This document shows positions 1 through 9,082 of a stretch of DNA of 64,000 nt, one piece after another. Under the pieces are notes generated by a model that saw only the letters and a list, made by a program, of their open reading frames with translations, was not told the DNA's origin and searched no databases. How positions within the stretch are numbered: position 1 is the stretch's first letter; each line of letters begins with the position of its first letter. A program made the translations under genes and the position numbers. The DNA lies in NCBI RefSeq assembly GCF_038443705.2, contig NZ_CP151767.2, forward strand, positions 3,463,501 through 3,527,500, in the 5' to 3' direction. Origin of the DNA: Yoonia sp. SS1-5 (GTDB lineage: Bacteria; Pseudomonadota; Alphaproteobacteria; Rhodobacterales; Rhodobacteraceae).

Positions 1-590
1 GCCGTCATATCGAGAATGTAAAAGGCTTCGGCGTACCCGTTGTTGTGGCGATCAACCACTTTGTCACCGACACGGATGCAGAAGTGGCCGCGGTCAAGGC
101 ATTCGTCGAGACCCAGGGATCCGAGGCAATTCTATGCAGGCATTGGGCTCTGGGGTCAGAGGGGACAAAGGAACTTGCGACCCGTGTGGCCGAGATCGCA
201 GATGCGGATCAGGCAAATTTCTCGCCGCTCTATGCGGATGATATGGGCTTGTTTGCCAAGATCGAAACGATTGCGAAGCGGATCTACCGTGCGGATGAGG
301 TAATCGCTGACACCAAGATCCGCGATCAATTGCGTGCTTGGGAGGAGCAGGGATATGGCAACCTGCCTGTTTGCATGGCCAAGACCCAATATAGCTTTTC
401 GACGGATCCATCTTTGCGCGGTGCGCCGACAGGGCATGCCGTGCCTGTGCGCGAAGTCCGCTTGAGCGCGGGTGCCGGATTTGTTGTGGCGATCTGCGGT
501 GAGATCATGACGATGCCCGGCTTGCCGCGGGTACCTTCCGCCGAGGCCATCATGTTGAACGCTGAAGGCCAGATCGAAGGCCTGTTCTAA
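1..590 (+). CDS. fhs: Formate--tetrahydrofolate ligase, C-terminal part (5' truncated by window edge)
   Basis: The frame is open from base 3 to the TAA at 588-590, giving 195 residues of the C-terminal third of a protein family that is usually about 555 residues long. It begins mid-protein with [20 protein letters not shown], a characteristic formyltetrahydrofolate synthetase stretch. It ends with the family's conserved tail ([12 protein letters not shown] then [10 protein letters not shown]). The enzyme makes 10-formyl-THF from formate, ATP and THF in the cytoplasm. folD follows 79 bases downstream on the same strand, so the two consecutive C1-folate steps are adjacent. The real start lies outside the window; the GTG at 45 is internal. 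Confidence 0.96.
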   Translation, partial: RHIENVKGFGVPVVVAINHFVTDTDAEVAAVKAFVETQGSEAILCRHWALGSEGTKELATRVAEIADADQANFSPLYADDMGLFAKIETIAKRIYRADEVIADTKIRDQLRAWEEQGYGNLPVCMAKTQYSFSTDPSLRGAPTGHAVPVREVRLSAGAGFVVAICGEIMTMPGLPRVPSAEAIMLNAEGQIEGLF

Positions 591-669
591 TATCGGGTCG
601 GGTGCCGCTGGTCCCGGTGAAAACCGGGACGCCGCCCCACCCACCCTCCCGCAAAGTGAAAGTACAGAT

Positions 670-1563
670 ATGACAGCGACAGTGATTGATGGGAAAGCCT
701 TTGCCGCCAAGGTGCGTGCGAAGGTCGGCGAACATGTAACCCGGCTGAAGGCCGATCATGGCCTGACGCCGGGCCTTGCGGTTGTTCTTGTCGGTGAGGA
801 CCCGGCGAGCCAAGTTTATGTCAGATCGAAGGGCAAGATGACCGTCGAGGTCGGCATGGCATCTTTTGAGCATAAGTTGCCTGCTGATACGTCGGAAGAC
901 GCCTTGCTGACGCTGATTGATCAACTCAACAACGCCCCTGAGGTGCATGGTATTCTGGTCCAGCTGCCGCTACCTGCCCATCTGGACAGTGATTTGGTCA
1001 TCAACAGTATCGCGCCCGCAAAGGACGTTGACGGGTTTCACATCTCAAATGTGGGTTTGCTGGGGACGGGCCAGAAAAGCATGGTCCCCTGTACCCCATT
1101 GGGGTCTTTGATGATGCTGCGTGATCATCTGGGCGATCTGTCGGGCAAAAGCGCGGTGGTTATCGGCCGCTCGAACATCGTCGGCAAGCCGATGGCGCAA
1201 CTGCTGCTTGGCGATAGCTGCACCGTCACAATCGCGCACTCGCGCACGGTTGACCTGCCGGCCGTGACCCGTCAGGCGGATATCGTTGTCGCAGCGGTCG
1301 GACGCCCTCAAATGGTGACCGGTGACTGGATCAAGCCCGGCGCGACGGTGATTGATGTGGGCATCAACCGGATTGATAAGCCGGAAGGGGGTACCCGCCT
1401 TGTCGGGGATTGCGACTATGACAGCTGTGCCGCTGTCGCCGGCGCGATAACGCCCGTTCCCGGTGGCGTTGGGCCGATGACAATCGCTTGTTTATTAGCA
1501 AATACAGTCACTGCCTGTTGCCGGGCGAATGCATTGAGTGAACCTGAGGGGTTGACCGCTTAA
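670..1563 (+). CDS. folD: Bifunctional methylene-THF dehydrogenase / methenyl-THF cyclohydrolase FolD
   Basis: This 297-residue protein has the usual FolD length. Visible signatures are YVRSKGK (residues 54-60, containing the catalytic lysine), QLPLPAHL, the NADP-binding turn [14 protein letters not shown] and the C-terminal [10 protein letters not shown]. It interconverts 5,10-methylene-THF and 10-formyl-THF. It follows the formate-THF ligase gene and probably shares its transcript. The ATG at 670 has only a weak purine-rich stretch (aaagtgaaag) upstream. The final ~15 residues are poorly conserved. Confidence 0.97.
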   Translation: MTATVIDGKAFAAKVRAKVGEHVTRLKADHGLTPGLAVVLVGEDPASQVYVRSKGKMTVEVGMASFEHKLPADTSEDALLTLIDQLNNAPEVHGILVQLPLPAHLDSDLVINSIAPAKDVDGFHISNVGLLGTGQKSMVPCTPLGSLMMLRDHLGDLSGKSAVVIGRSNIVGKPMAQLLLGDSCTVTIAHSRTVDLPAVTRQADIVVAAVGRPQMVTGDWIKPGATVIDVGINRIDKPEGGTRLVGDCDYDSCAAVAGAITPVPGGVGPMTIACLLANTVTACCRANALSEPEGLTA

Positions 1564-1642
1564 GCGCGTTAGGGTGTTTTAACGTCAGGCTTTCGACAAT
1601 CACGGGTTGATTGTCCGGCAATATGGGTTTGACGTTTTAAAT

Positions 1643-2377
1643 ATGAACAAGTTTTTGTCGCGGGCACTGCCGTCACTGGGATCGGAGCCGAAGTGGTGGT
1701 TTCTATTTGGGCTTGGTGGGCTTCTCGCTTTTATCGGCCCGTTTGGCACCTTTGAGGCATTGTCGCTGCCCTTGCGCCTGGCCTATTGGGTTCCGATTGT
1801 CGTCGGATCAAATGTCTTTGTCCGCCTTGCGAAGATCGTGTCAGACCGTTGGATGACCCGCCATGGCCCGATCTGGTGGCAGAGTTGCAGTACACTGCTA
1901 TTCTCGGTGACGTTTTCGCCTGCGGTCTGGTTGTTCAGTGGTCTGTTCGACCCGGACTTTCCGACATTTGGCAATCTGGTATTTGTCTTTCTACACGTGT
2001 TGGCTGTGGCCGCGACGGTGGGGACGTTGGTCTATTTGTTGGCAGACAACAGGATTGGTGACCGGCCCCGATTGTATTCCCGGTTGCCGGACGCGGTGCG
2101 GTCGCCGGTGGTGCGCCTGACGGTTGATGATCATTATGTCGAAGTTCATCTGGCTGATGGCAGCAGTCACCGCCTGTTGATGCGTCTTGCTGACGCGGTG
2201 GCAGAGATGGACGAGACAGCCGGATTTTTCACCCATCGTTCGCATTGGGTGGCACTTGCCTTTGTCGCAAGCGGCAAGCGCGAGAAGAACCGCGACTATC
2301 TGATGCTGCATACGGGCGCCAAGGTGCCGATCAGTAAGACCTACCGCGAAAAGGTGCGGGCTGAGGGGTTTTTGTAA
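1643..2377 (+). CDS. Membrane-bound LytTR-domain DNA-binding regulator
   Basis: This 244-residue protein has about four hydrophobic segments in its first ~140 residues and a LytTR DNA-binding domain at the C-terminus (VRLTVDDHYVEVHLADGSSH, later FFTHRSHWVAL and VPISKTYREKV). The architecture suggests a membrane-anchored transcription regulator without a receiver domain. I use the ATG at 1643 rather than an in-frame start at 1607, because homologous proteins begin close to the first membrane segment; this is a judgement. Its 3' end overlaps the convergent pdeM gene by 47 bases. The signal sensed is unknown. Confidence 0.8.
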   Translation: MNKFLSRALPSLGSEPKWWFLFGLGGLLAFIGPFGTFEALSLPLRLAYWVPIVVGSNVFVRLAKIVSDRWMTRHGPIWWQSCSTLLFSVTFSPAVWLFSGLFDPDFPTFGNLVFVFLHVLAVAATVGTLVYLLADNRIGDRPRLYSRLPDAVRSPVVRLTVDDHYVEVHLADGSSHRLLMRLADAVAEMDETAGFFTHRSHWVALAFVASGKREKNRDYLMLHTGAKVPISKTYREKVRAEGFL

Positions 2378-3014
2378 CCGGCGTGGCAATAGCCTTGTTC
2401 CCGGTTAGAACGGCGATGAGGCGGTCGCCAAAAAGGCATCTGAGGGCTGGATTATTGCAATCCAACCCGCCCGTATACGCGCCATAGGCCGGAAGGATCA
2501 GCCGCGTCGCATCCAGCAGAAATGCGGGCCTGCTGCGCCCCGCCAACCGGTGCTTGGGGTGGTAGTGACCCGAGACCTCCGCGGGGGCGGGGGTGGCGAT
2601 ATGGCGGAAAGCCAGTCCGCCGATATGGTATTCAGCCCGGTGCGTTCCACCAATTGCGAGAGGTCCGGGATCGTGATTGCCCTCGATCCAGATCCAGTCA
2701 CGCCCCGCCTGCATGCCCGCCAGCCAAAGAGAGGTCTGTTCATCCATGCTGTCGGCTGCCTGCATATCGTCGAAACTGTCGCCGAGGCAAATTACCGTGT
2801 CAGGCGTTGTCGCTGCGATATCGGCTTCCAGTTTTTGCAACGTTTGATGCACCTCGTAGGGTGGCAGCATGATTCCGCTGCGGCGGGCGATACGATCTGA
2901 TTTGCCCAGATGCAGGTCTGACACGCACAAGACGCGATATGCGGGCAGGTATAGTCCGCCCGACGGCAACGCCAGGCAGGCGACGTCACAAAATGTGAAG
3001 CGATACCCGTTCAT
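2331..3014 (-). CDS. pdeM: Ligase-associated DNA damage response endonuclease PdeM (calcineurin-like)
   Basis: This 227-residue protein carries the ordered metallophosphoesterase motifs SDLHLGK (about residue 32), LGDSFDD, IEGNHDPG and SGHYHPKHR, which together bind two metals. The length and the SDLHLGK...GHYHPK pattern match the PdeM family, which is encoded with an Lhr-like helicase, an exonuclease and an ATP-dependent DNA ligase in many bacteria. It lies 38 bases downstream of the helicase gene on the same strand, so the pair is probably co-transcribed. The ligase and exonuclease are not in this window. Confidence 0.88.
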   Translation of the reverse strand: MNGYRFTFCDVACLALPSGGLYLPAYRVLCVSDLHLGKSDRIARRSGIMLPPYEVHQTLQKLEADIAATTPDTVICLGDSFDDMQAADSMDEQTSLWLAGMQAGRDWIWIEGNHDPGPLAIGGTHRAEYHIGGLAFRHIATPAPAEVSGHYHPKHRLAGRSRPAFLLDATRLILPAYGAYTGGLDCNNPALRCLFGDRLIAVLTGNKAIATPVTKTPQPAPFRGRSY

Positions 3015-3052
3015 GCTATGTTCTTCGCGGGAAATGGCAAAGCGTGCAAGTC

Positions 3053-5458
3053 CTAAAGCGACGCGACACCAGCATCCGCCATCAGACGGGTGGCTTCATC
3101 CTCCATGATCCGGTCCTGGCCCGCGCCGGCGACGGCGATCCGGCCGCGTTCAAGAAACATCGGCAGGGACAGGGGCGTCACGCGATCAAGGATCAGATGG
3201 TCAATCTGACCCGCGGTGCGCGCCAGCATTTCCTCGATCCGGCCAAAGTCGACGAGGCCGCGCATGGCCTCTTCCCGGGTGATCTGCAGCATCAGGTGAT
3301 CGGGGTCGTATTTGGACAAGGTGTCATAAAGGATGTCGGACGAGAACGTCGCTTGCCTGCCCGATTTGCGGGCTTGCGGCAGGTTCCGCTCGATCAGCCC
3401 AGCGATGGTTGCCGCACCCCGGAAGGTGCGTTTCATCACCGCATTTCCCGACAACCAGGTTTCAAACCCGGCGCGCAGGTCCGGCGGGCGGAACAGGGGG
3501 GCGGGGTTTGTGACAGGTTCCAGCCCCCAGATCAGCGTGGCATAATCCGTTGCCACAAATCCCAGCGGATCAAGGCCCAGTTCTTCCATGCGCTGGGTCA
3601 GCAGCATGCCAAGGGTCTGCATCGCATTGCGCCCGGCAAAGCCGTAGACGCAGATATGATGCCGCCCCTCATGGGGGAAGCTTTCCACCAGAATGCGGTT
3701 GGTCTCTGGCAGTTTGGAAACCTGTCGCTGCAAGTCCAGCCATTCGGCGGTGTGAGAGGGCAGTTCAGACCAATCGGCCTGCTGAAACATGCGCAGGATG
3801 CGTTGGGACAATTGAGTGGAATTGGCGAATTTTGTTCCCATGAAGGTTGCGATTTTGGGGGTCTTGTCGGCGCGTCGGCTGACCTCGACCGTCATTTCGC
3901 GCAGGCCTTCATACCGGACAACCTGACCGCCAATCAAAAACGTATCGCCTGGCGTCAGGGTTGCGGCAAAGGCTTCCTCGATCTCGCCCAACGGTTTGAA
4001 ATTACCCTTCATGCGCACCTTCAATGTGTCGGTGTCCTGAATGGTGCCAATATTCATGCGGATCCGCTGTGCTGCGCGCGGGTCGCGCAATTGCCATTTT
4101 CCGTCCGCTGTCTGAAGCAGGCGCTTCCACTTGTCATAAGCCCGGAGCGCGTACCCACCCGTTGCGCAAAAATCGAGGCAGTCATCAAATGCCGCCCTTG
4201 TCAGGCTGCGGTACGCGCCGACAGTCAGGATTTGTTGATAAAGCAGGTCGGCATCAAACGGACCGCTGCATGCGGCGATCAGGATATGCTGGCACAGAAC
4301 ATCGCGTGGCCCCGGCCCTTTGGGGTCGCCATCAAGATCGTGGTCGCGCACGGCGTCTAGTGCTGCGACACATTCGACAACCTCAAAGCGGTTCGCCGGC
4401 ACGACCAGCGCCTTGGACGGGGCGTTATAGCGGTGATTGGCCCGACCGATGCGCTGCACCAGCCGCTTGACGTTTTTGGGCGCGCCTACCTGCACAACCA
4501 GATCGACATCGCCCCAATCAATCCCCAGATCAAGGCTGCCGGTGCACACAATTGCGCGCAGCTGACCTGCGACCATGGCCGCTTCGACCTTTTCGCGCTG
4601 TGCACGGTCAAGCGACCCGTGATGGATGCCAATTGGCAGATCATCGGTATTGGCCAGCCACAGATTGTGAAAGAAAATCTCGGCCTGGGCGCGAGTATTG
4701 TGGAAGATCAGCGTTGTTTTGTGTTGTTTGACCTGTTCCAGAACCGCCGGGATCGCATATGCGGCACCGCCACCTGTCCAGGGCGGTTTTTCCGTGGTGG
4801 TCAGCATAGCGATATCCGGGTCCGGTCCGGGATCAGCGTGAATAATCTGGCATTGTGCCGGATGACAGGCCAGTTCGTCAGCGATGGCTTGTGGTGCTTC
4901 AACCGTTGCTGACAGACCGACGCGGCGCAGATCAGGCGCAAGATCCTGAAGACGGCTGAGCGACAGCATCAACTGATCCCCACGCTTGCTTTCGGATAAT
5001 GCGTGGATCTCGTCGACGATGATCCTTTGCAGGCCTGCAAACATCCGTGGCGCATCCTCGTAGCTTAGCAATAGCGCCAGGGATTCAGGTGTTGTCAGCA
5101 GGATATGCGGTGGATCGGCGCGCTGCCTGCGTTTTTGTGTGTAAGAGGTGTCGCCTGTGCGATCCTCGATCCGGATCGGCAAATCCATTTCTGCGACCGG
5201 AATACGAAGGTTGCGTTTGATATCCGCCGCAAGCGCCTTGAGCGGGGACACATAGAGCGTGTGCAGACCGTCCCGCGGTGTGTCGGTTAATTCTGCAAGT
5301 GTCGGAAGAAACCCGGCCAGTGTTTTCCCACCACCGGTCGGGGCAATCAGCAAAAGTGCGGGCGAATCCGCCTGATCCAGCATCGCTTGCTGATGCGGAT
5401 GGATCGACCAATGGCGTGCATTGAACCATTGCGCAAAAATGTTAGGCAGTTGACGCAT
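3053..5458 (-). CDS. Ligase-associated DNA damage response DEXH-box helicase (Lhr-type)
   Basis: This 801-residue SF2 helicase shows motif I APTGGGKTLAG near residue 40, VSPLKALAADIKRN (Ia), IVDEIHALSE (motif II, DEIH), VGLSATVE (III), TGSLDLGIDWGD and VQRIGRANHRY (VI). A long Lhr-specific C-terminal region follows. Length and motifs fit the shorter ligase-associated Lhr branch rather than the ~1500-residue full Lhr. The ATG at 5458 is preceded by a GGAAAA stretch; an in-frame GTG three codons upstream (5467) is possible. It heads a two-gene unit with pdeM and is divergent from the glycosyltransferase at 5555. Confidence 0.92.
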   Translation of the reverse strand: MRQLPNIFAQWFNARHWSIHPHQQAMLDQADSPALLLIAPTGGGKTLAGFLPTLAELTDTPRDGLHTLYVSPLKALAADIKRNLRIPVAEMDLPIRIEDRTGDTSYTQKRRQRADPPHILLTTPESLALLLSYEDAPRMFAGLQRIIVDEIHALSESKRGDQLMLSLSRLQDLAPDLRRVGLSATVEAPQAIADELACHPAQCQIIHADPGPDPDIAMLTTTEKPPWTGGGAAYAIPAVLEQVKQHKTTLIFHNTRAQAEIFFHNLWLANTDDLPIGIHHGSLDRAQREKVEAAMVAGQLRAIVCTGSLDLGIDWGDVDLVVQVGAPKNVKRLVQRIGRANHRYNAPSKALVVPANRFEVVECVAALDAVRDHDLDGDPKGPGPRDVLCQHILIAACSGPFDADLLYQQILTVGAYRSLTRAAFDDCLDFCATGGYALRAYDKWKRLLQTADGKWQLRDPRAAQRIRMNIGTIQDTDTLKVRMKGNFKPLGEIEEAFAATLTPGDTFLIGGQVVRYEGLREMTVEVSRRADKTPKIATFMGTKFANSTQLSQRILRMFQQADWSELPSHTAEWLDLQRQVSKLPETNRILVESFPHEGRHHICVYGFAGRNAMQTLGMLLTQRMEELGLDPLGFVATDYATLIWGLEPVTNPAPLFRPPDLRAGFETWLSGNAVMKRTFRGAATIAGLIERNLPQARKSGRQATFSSDILYDTLSKYDPDHLMLQITREEAMRGLVDFGRIEEMLARTAGQIDHLILDRVTPLSLPMFLERGRIAVAGAGQDRIMEDEATRLMADAGVASL

Positions 5459-5554
5459 TTTTTCCACAATGAAGCTCTATCGACCGCCGTCAAGGGTCTT
5501 GCATCTTTAGTAAAAATAGAGCAGATAAATAAACTTAGGGTTGTGGTATTGGGT

Positions 5555-6517
5555 ATGCGCGTTTCAGTCATTGTGGTAAATTACGGCACCGCCGCGCTGA
5601 CCCGGGCAGCGGTTGAAAGCGTGCTGTCCCGCGACCATGGTGAAATTTCCGTTGATATCCATGTTGTCGACAATGCCTCCCCCCAAGGGGATGCCGCGCA
5701 GTTGGCCGATCTGCAAAGCGATCGCGTAACGATATACCCTGAAAAGGAAAATCACGGTTTTGGTCGCGGCAATAATCTTGTGTTGGACAAGCTTGCTGCG
5801 CAAGTTTCCAAGCCCGACTTTGTCTTTTTGCTGAACCCGGATGCCCGGCTTCGGAATAATGCACTTGAACGGATGGCGACCTTTCTGCAAAAGCAACCTA
5901 AAGTTGCTGCAGTTGGTGCGCGGATCACAAAGCCCGGAATCGGGGCGCGGGTGGCTGCCTTCCGTTTTCCAAATCTGGTCAATGAGTTTTCGGGGGCGAT
6001 CTCGTTTGGCCCTGTTGACCGGTTGTTGCGCAACAAGTCGGTCACCATTCCTGCCGATAGTGCCACCCAGGCGGTGGATTGGGTGGCAGGTGCTGCGGTG
6101 ATGATCCGGTTTGACGTTCTGCAGGCCGTTGGTGGCTTTGATCCGGCCTTTTTCCTTTACTATGAGGAAGTCGATCTGATGCGCCGTATCAAGGATGCCG
6201 GGCACGAGATTTGGTTTCTGGCCGAGGCCGAAGTTGAACATGAAGAAGGCGCCGCGACGAAAGTATCCAGCAGCGCGCCCGAACGCCGCCGGAAACCCAG
6301 TTACTGGTACTGGTCCTGGCAATACTATTTTCGCAAGACGCATGGTCGCGCCTATGCCCTGGCAACCGCCGGGCTGATGGTTGCGGGTGCCATGTGTAAT
6401 CACATCATCGCGCGGATAAGAGGGCGGCAACCGTCAGCGCCGCTGCGCTTTTTCGGCGATTTCTGGGCGATGGCAATTCGCCCTTTGTTGGGATTAAAGG
6501 CCCGAGGTTATGACTGA
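5555..6517 (+). CDS. Family 2 glycosyltransferase (rhamnosyltransferase-like)
   Basis: This 320-residue GT-A enzyme begins directly with the Rossmann-like strand VSVIVVNYGT, followed by VVDNASPQGD, FGRGNNL, FLLNPDARL (DxD-equivalent metal site) and YYEEVDLMRRIKDAGHEIW. This is the pattern of WbbL-like glycosyltransferases that add sugars to lipid-linked or cell-surface glycans. The C-terminus has a hydrophobic segment near residue 270. The start was set at the ATG at 5555 because the family begins at this strand. The gene overlaps the following acetyltransferase by 8 bases, so they are probably translationally coupled. Donor and acceptor sugars cannot be told. Confidence 0.9.
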   Translation: MRVSVIVVNYGTAALTRAAVESVLSRDHGEISVDIHVVDNASPQGDAAQLADLQSDRVTIYPEKENHGFGRGNNLVLDKLAAQVSKPDFVFLLNPDARLRNNALERMATFLQKQPKVAAVGARITKPGIGARVAAFRFPNLVNEFSGAISFGPVDRLLRNKSVTIPADSATQAVDWVAGAAVMIRFDVLQAVGGFDPAFFLYYEEVDLMRRIKDAGHEIWFLAEAEVEHEEGAATKVSSSAPERRRKPSYWYWSWQYYFRKTHGRAYALATAGLMVAGAMCNHIIARIRGRQPSAPLRFFGDFWAMAIRPLLGLKARGYD

Positions 6518-7112
6518 TACAACGATGACGCAGGCCCATATATTCACACTCAATGACGGGACGTTGAACTGCAACCCGGATGACATCGGATTTTGGGACC
6601 TCGTGCGCGAGGATTTCCAGACCAATGATCGCGATTTCTTTGCGCAGGGTTTTTGGGCCCTGTTCTGGCACAGGTTTGGGAACTGGCGCATGGGGATCAA
6701 GACCCGGGCCGTCCGGATTCCATTCAGCATCACCTACCGGATGATGGCGAAACTGACCGAATGGATGGGTGGCATCAACCTGCCTTATACTGTCCGTGTG
6801 GGCCGCCGGGTGCGGCTGGACCATTTCGGCGGCATGATTCTGGTGGCGACGTCGATAGGCGATGATGTGGTAATCCGGCAGAACACCACCTTCGGGATTG
6901 CTAATCTGGATCAGAAAGAGGCGCGACCAGTGATTGGCGACCGCGTCCAGGTCGGCGCAGGGGCTGTGATTATCGGTGCGATCAAGGTTGGCGATGATGC
7001 GGTGATCGGGGCGAATGCCGTTGTTGTGCGCGACGTGCCTGCGGGTGCGGTTGTTGGTGGGGTTCCGGCACGCATCGTCAGCATGCCGCACCTCAAGAAA
7101 ATATCAGCCTGA
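6510..7112 (+). CDS. Left-handed beta-helix (hexapeptide) acetyltransferase, CysE/colanic-type
   Basis: This 200-residue protein has an alpha-helical N-terminal half (FWALFWHRFGNWRMG) and a C-terminal hexapeptide-repeat domain (IGDDVVIRQNTTFG, VIGDRVQVGAGAVIIG, IKVGDDAVIGANAVVVRDVP). It ends in the GVPARI motif common to serine acetyltransferase-like and sugar O-acetyltransferases. Coupling to the upstream glycosyltransferase (8-base overlap) favours a role in decorating a surface polysaccharide over cysteine synthesis. The acceptor is unknown. Confidence 0.85.
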   Translation: MTDTTMTQAHIFTLNDGTLNCNPDDIGFWDLVREDFQTNDRDFFAQGFWALFWHRFGNWRMGIKTRAVRIPFSITYRMMAKLTEWMGGINLPYTVRVGRRVRLDHFGGMILVATSIGDDVVIRQNTTFGIANLDQKEARPVIGDRVQVGAGAVIIGAIKVGDDAVIGANAVVVRDVPAGAVVGGVPARIVSMPHLKKISA

Positions 7113-7148
7113 TACGCGGCCACCATTCGGTGGCCGGCAGGCTGTCTA

Positions 7149-8459
7149 TTATCTGACGATCTCTTCTTCCTTGACGAACATGTTTGCCCAGGCGCGATCA
7201 ATCAGGTCTGGCGACATTTGATAGGGGATACCTTCAAATTCGCAGATAGAGATCATCTGGTCGATCAGGAAGATCGGCTGATAGTTCGCATAGACATTGT
7301 CAATCTCGGGATAGCGCACGTTCAGCAAATGGACCAACGTGTCCTCATCCAACGGCATCTGCCGTTTGCGCGCAACCATGGCAAAGATTTTCAGGAAGTC
7401 TTCCTGATCAGGTCCGTCGATCTTGATCTTGTAGAAAATACGACGCAGCGCCGCTTTGTCGAAGATCGCGTTTGGGTGGAAGTTGGTCGAGAAGATCACA
7501 AGCGTGTCGAAGGGAACTTCGAATTTTTCACCCGATTGCAGCGCCAGAATATCCTTGTTCTCTTCCAGCGGAACAATCCAGCGGTTGACCAGTGTTTGCG
7601 GCGGTTCAGCCTGACGGCCAAGGTCGTCCACGATGAAGATCCCGCCGGTTGATTTCAGCTGCAGCGGCGCCTGATAAGTCCGCGCTGTTGGGTTATAAAC
7701 AAGATCCAGCATCGACAGTGACAATTCACCACCGGTGATGACGGTCGGTCGCTCGCATCGTACATAACGTGTGTCGAAGCGGCCGGATGTCCGGCGCAGA
7801 CTATTGGGATCGTCAACATCATCCTCTGCGGCGCTGTGTACAATCGGGTCATAGACCGTGATGACCTGACCGGAATATTCAATCGCACGGGGGACATAGA
7901 TCTTGTCACCCAAGGCGTCGCGGATCCCGTTCGAAATCGACGACTTACCGTTACCCGGTGGGCCATACATCAGGATTGACCGGCCAGCGCCAACCGCAGG
8001 GCCAAGATTGGACAGCAGATCTGGCGGCAGAATCAGATGCCCCATCGCTGTGGCCAATTGATCGCGGGTGATCTGGATGTTGCGGATCGACTGGCGTTTG
8101 ATTTGCTCGCGATAGATATCCAGTGGCACGGGCATGGCGCCGTAATATTCAGACTGGCTTAATGCGTCCAACGCACGGGCGCGCCCGGCATCGGTCAGCT
8201 GATAACCCATCTCGTTGCCGTTGTTGGCGTTCAGCGTGCCGGTCGCCTCAAGCAGCAATTGGCTGCGGGCCATATCGACAAGTTCTTGGGTAACCGGGAT
8301 GGGCAGGCAGACCGCGCGGCTCAACTCTGACACAAGATCAAGGTTCATGCGGAACATCGTCTTGATCAGGATATCACGCATCATCGCCTGCGGCAGCAGC
8401 ATGCCGTCGATGCCTCGCGGGGCAGGTGGTGCCATTACGCTTGAATTATGCACATTCAT
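7149..8459 (-). CDS. AAA+ ATPase at the distal end of the Tad locus
   Basis: This 436-residue protein has a central AAA+ module: Walker A MYGPPGNGKSS, Walker B GGIFIVDDLGRQ, and a sensor-1-like VIFSTNFHPNAI. An uncharacterised helical N-terminal region of about 150 residues precedes it, with a C-terminal lid. Related ATPases commonly lie next to tad genes in Rhodobacterales (recollection, not checked here). It follows the prepilin peptidase on the same strand after a 128-base gap, so it may have its own promoter. A role in pilus assembly or regulation is inferred only from position. Confidence 0.75.
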   Translation of the reverse strand: MNVHNSSVMAPPAPRGIDGMLLPQAMMRDILIKTMFRMNLDLVSELSRAVCLPIPVTQELVDMARSQLLLEATGTLNANNGNEMGYQLTDAGRARALDALSQSEYYGAMPVPLDIYREQIKRQSIRNIQITRDQLATAMGHLILPPDLLSNLGPAVGAGRSILMYGPPGNGKSSISNGIRDALGDKIYVPRAIEYSGQVITVYDPIVHSAAEDDVDDPNSLRRTSGRFDTRYVRCERPTVITGGELSLSMLDLVYNPTARTYQAPLQLKSTGGIFIVDDLGRQAEPPQTLVNRWIVPLEENKDILALQSGEKFEVPFDTLVIFSTNFHPNAIFDKAALRRIFYKIKIDGPDQEDFLKIFAMVARKRQMPLDEDTLVHLLNVRYPEIDNVYANYQPIFLIDQMISICEFEGIPYQMSPDLIDRAWANMFVKEEEIVR

Positions 8460-8587
8460 GATTGTCCGCCCCGTGTTTCGAAAGACCTGATGATTGCCGC
8501 TGCGGCAACCCCTTTCGGTGAAGATCGCAAGTTATTATGGCGAAATAGTGAACAAAGGCGAGCCTGTCCAAGGCATTATTCCCCAGA

Positions 8588-9079
8588 TTACCGGTAGGTC
8601 GCGACGATCAGCAGGTAGAATAACAGTGTCATGCTCAGCGGAAAGCCCATCGGAAACCGTTTGCCGGTCTTCCAGCTTTCCCATTCGGGCACCATCCGCC
8701 GCAGGGCAGAATGCATGGCCAGCCTGTGGGTCACATAGGCCCCGATTAATGCAGCGGCCAGCAAGACAATGATCAGGCGCAGATCTGCGATCATGATCAT
8801 GGGCGAGGCCGCGGCAATAAATTTGGCGTCGCCCGCCCCCATCACGCCGCCGGCATTCAGCATGATGCCCACGACCAGCATAACGGCCAGATGGGTCCAT
8901 TGCCAAAGGTAGGTCTGAAACGGAAACGCAAAAAGCCCAAGGATCGCATAGGCAATGATCAGGGCGATCACGGCCTTGTTGGTGATCTTCATGGCGCTCA
9001 TGTCGCTCCATGAGACATAGATTGCGATCGGAATGACGGCGGGTAGAAACCACCACGCCGCCTGCGCTGTCAGTCCCAT
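8588..9079 (-). CDS. cpaA: Prepilin peptidase of the Tad system (CpaA/TadV type)
   Basis: This 163-residue integral membrane protein has several hydrophobic helices and the two aspartates of type IV aspartic prepilin peptidases: SWSDMSAMKI near residue 23 and MGAGDAKF near residue 80 (GxGD motif). The short form without the N-methyltransferase domain is typical of Tad loci. It cleaves the leader of Flp prepilins at the inner membrane. The gene starts 3 bases after the stop of the upstream TPR gene, so it is in the same transcript. Confidence 0.9.
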   Translation of the reverse strand: MGLTAQAAWWFLPAVIPIAIYVSWSDMSAMKITNKAVIALIIAYAILGLFAFPFQTYLWQWTHLAVMLVVGIMLNAGGVMGAGDAKFIAAASPMIMIADLRLIIVLLAAALIGAYVTHRLAMHSALRRMVPEWESWKTGKRFPMGFPLSMTLLFYLLIVATYR

Positions 9080-9082
9080 GGC

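Noticed and set aside
3044..4360. Long open frame on the plus strand, antisense to the helicase
   Set aside because: It mirrors the codon pattern of the real helicase gene; translation is rich in His, Gln and Arg with no domain.
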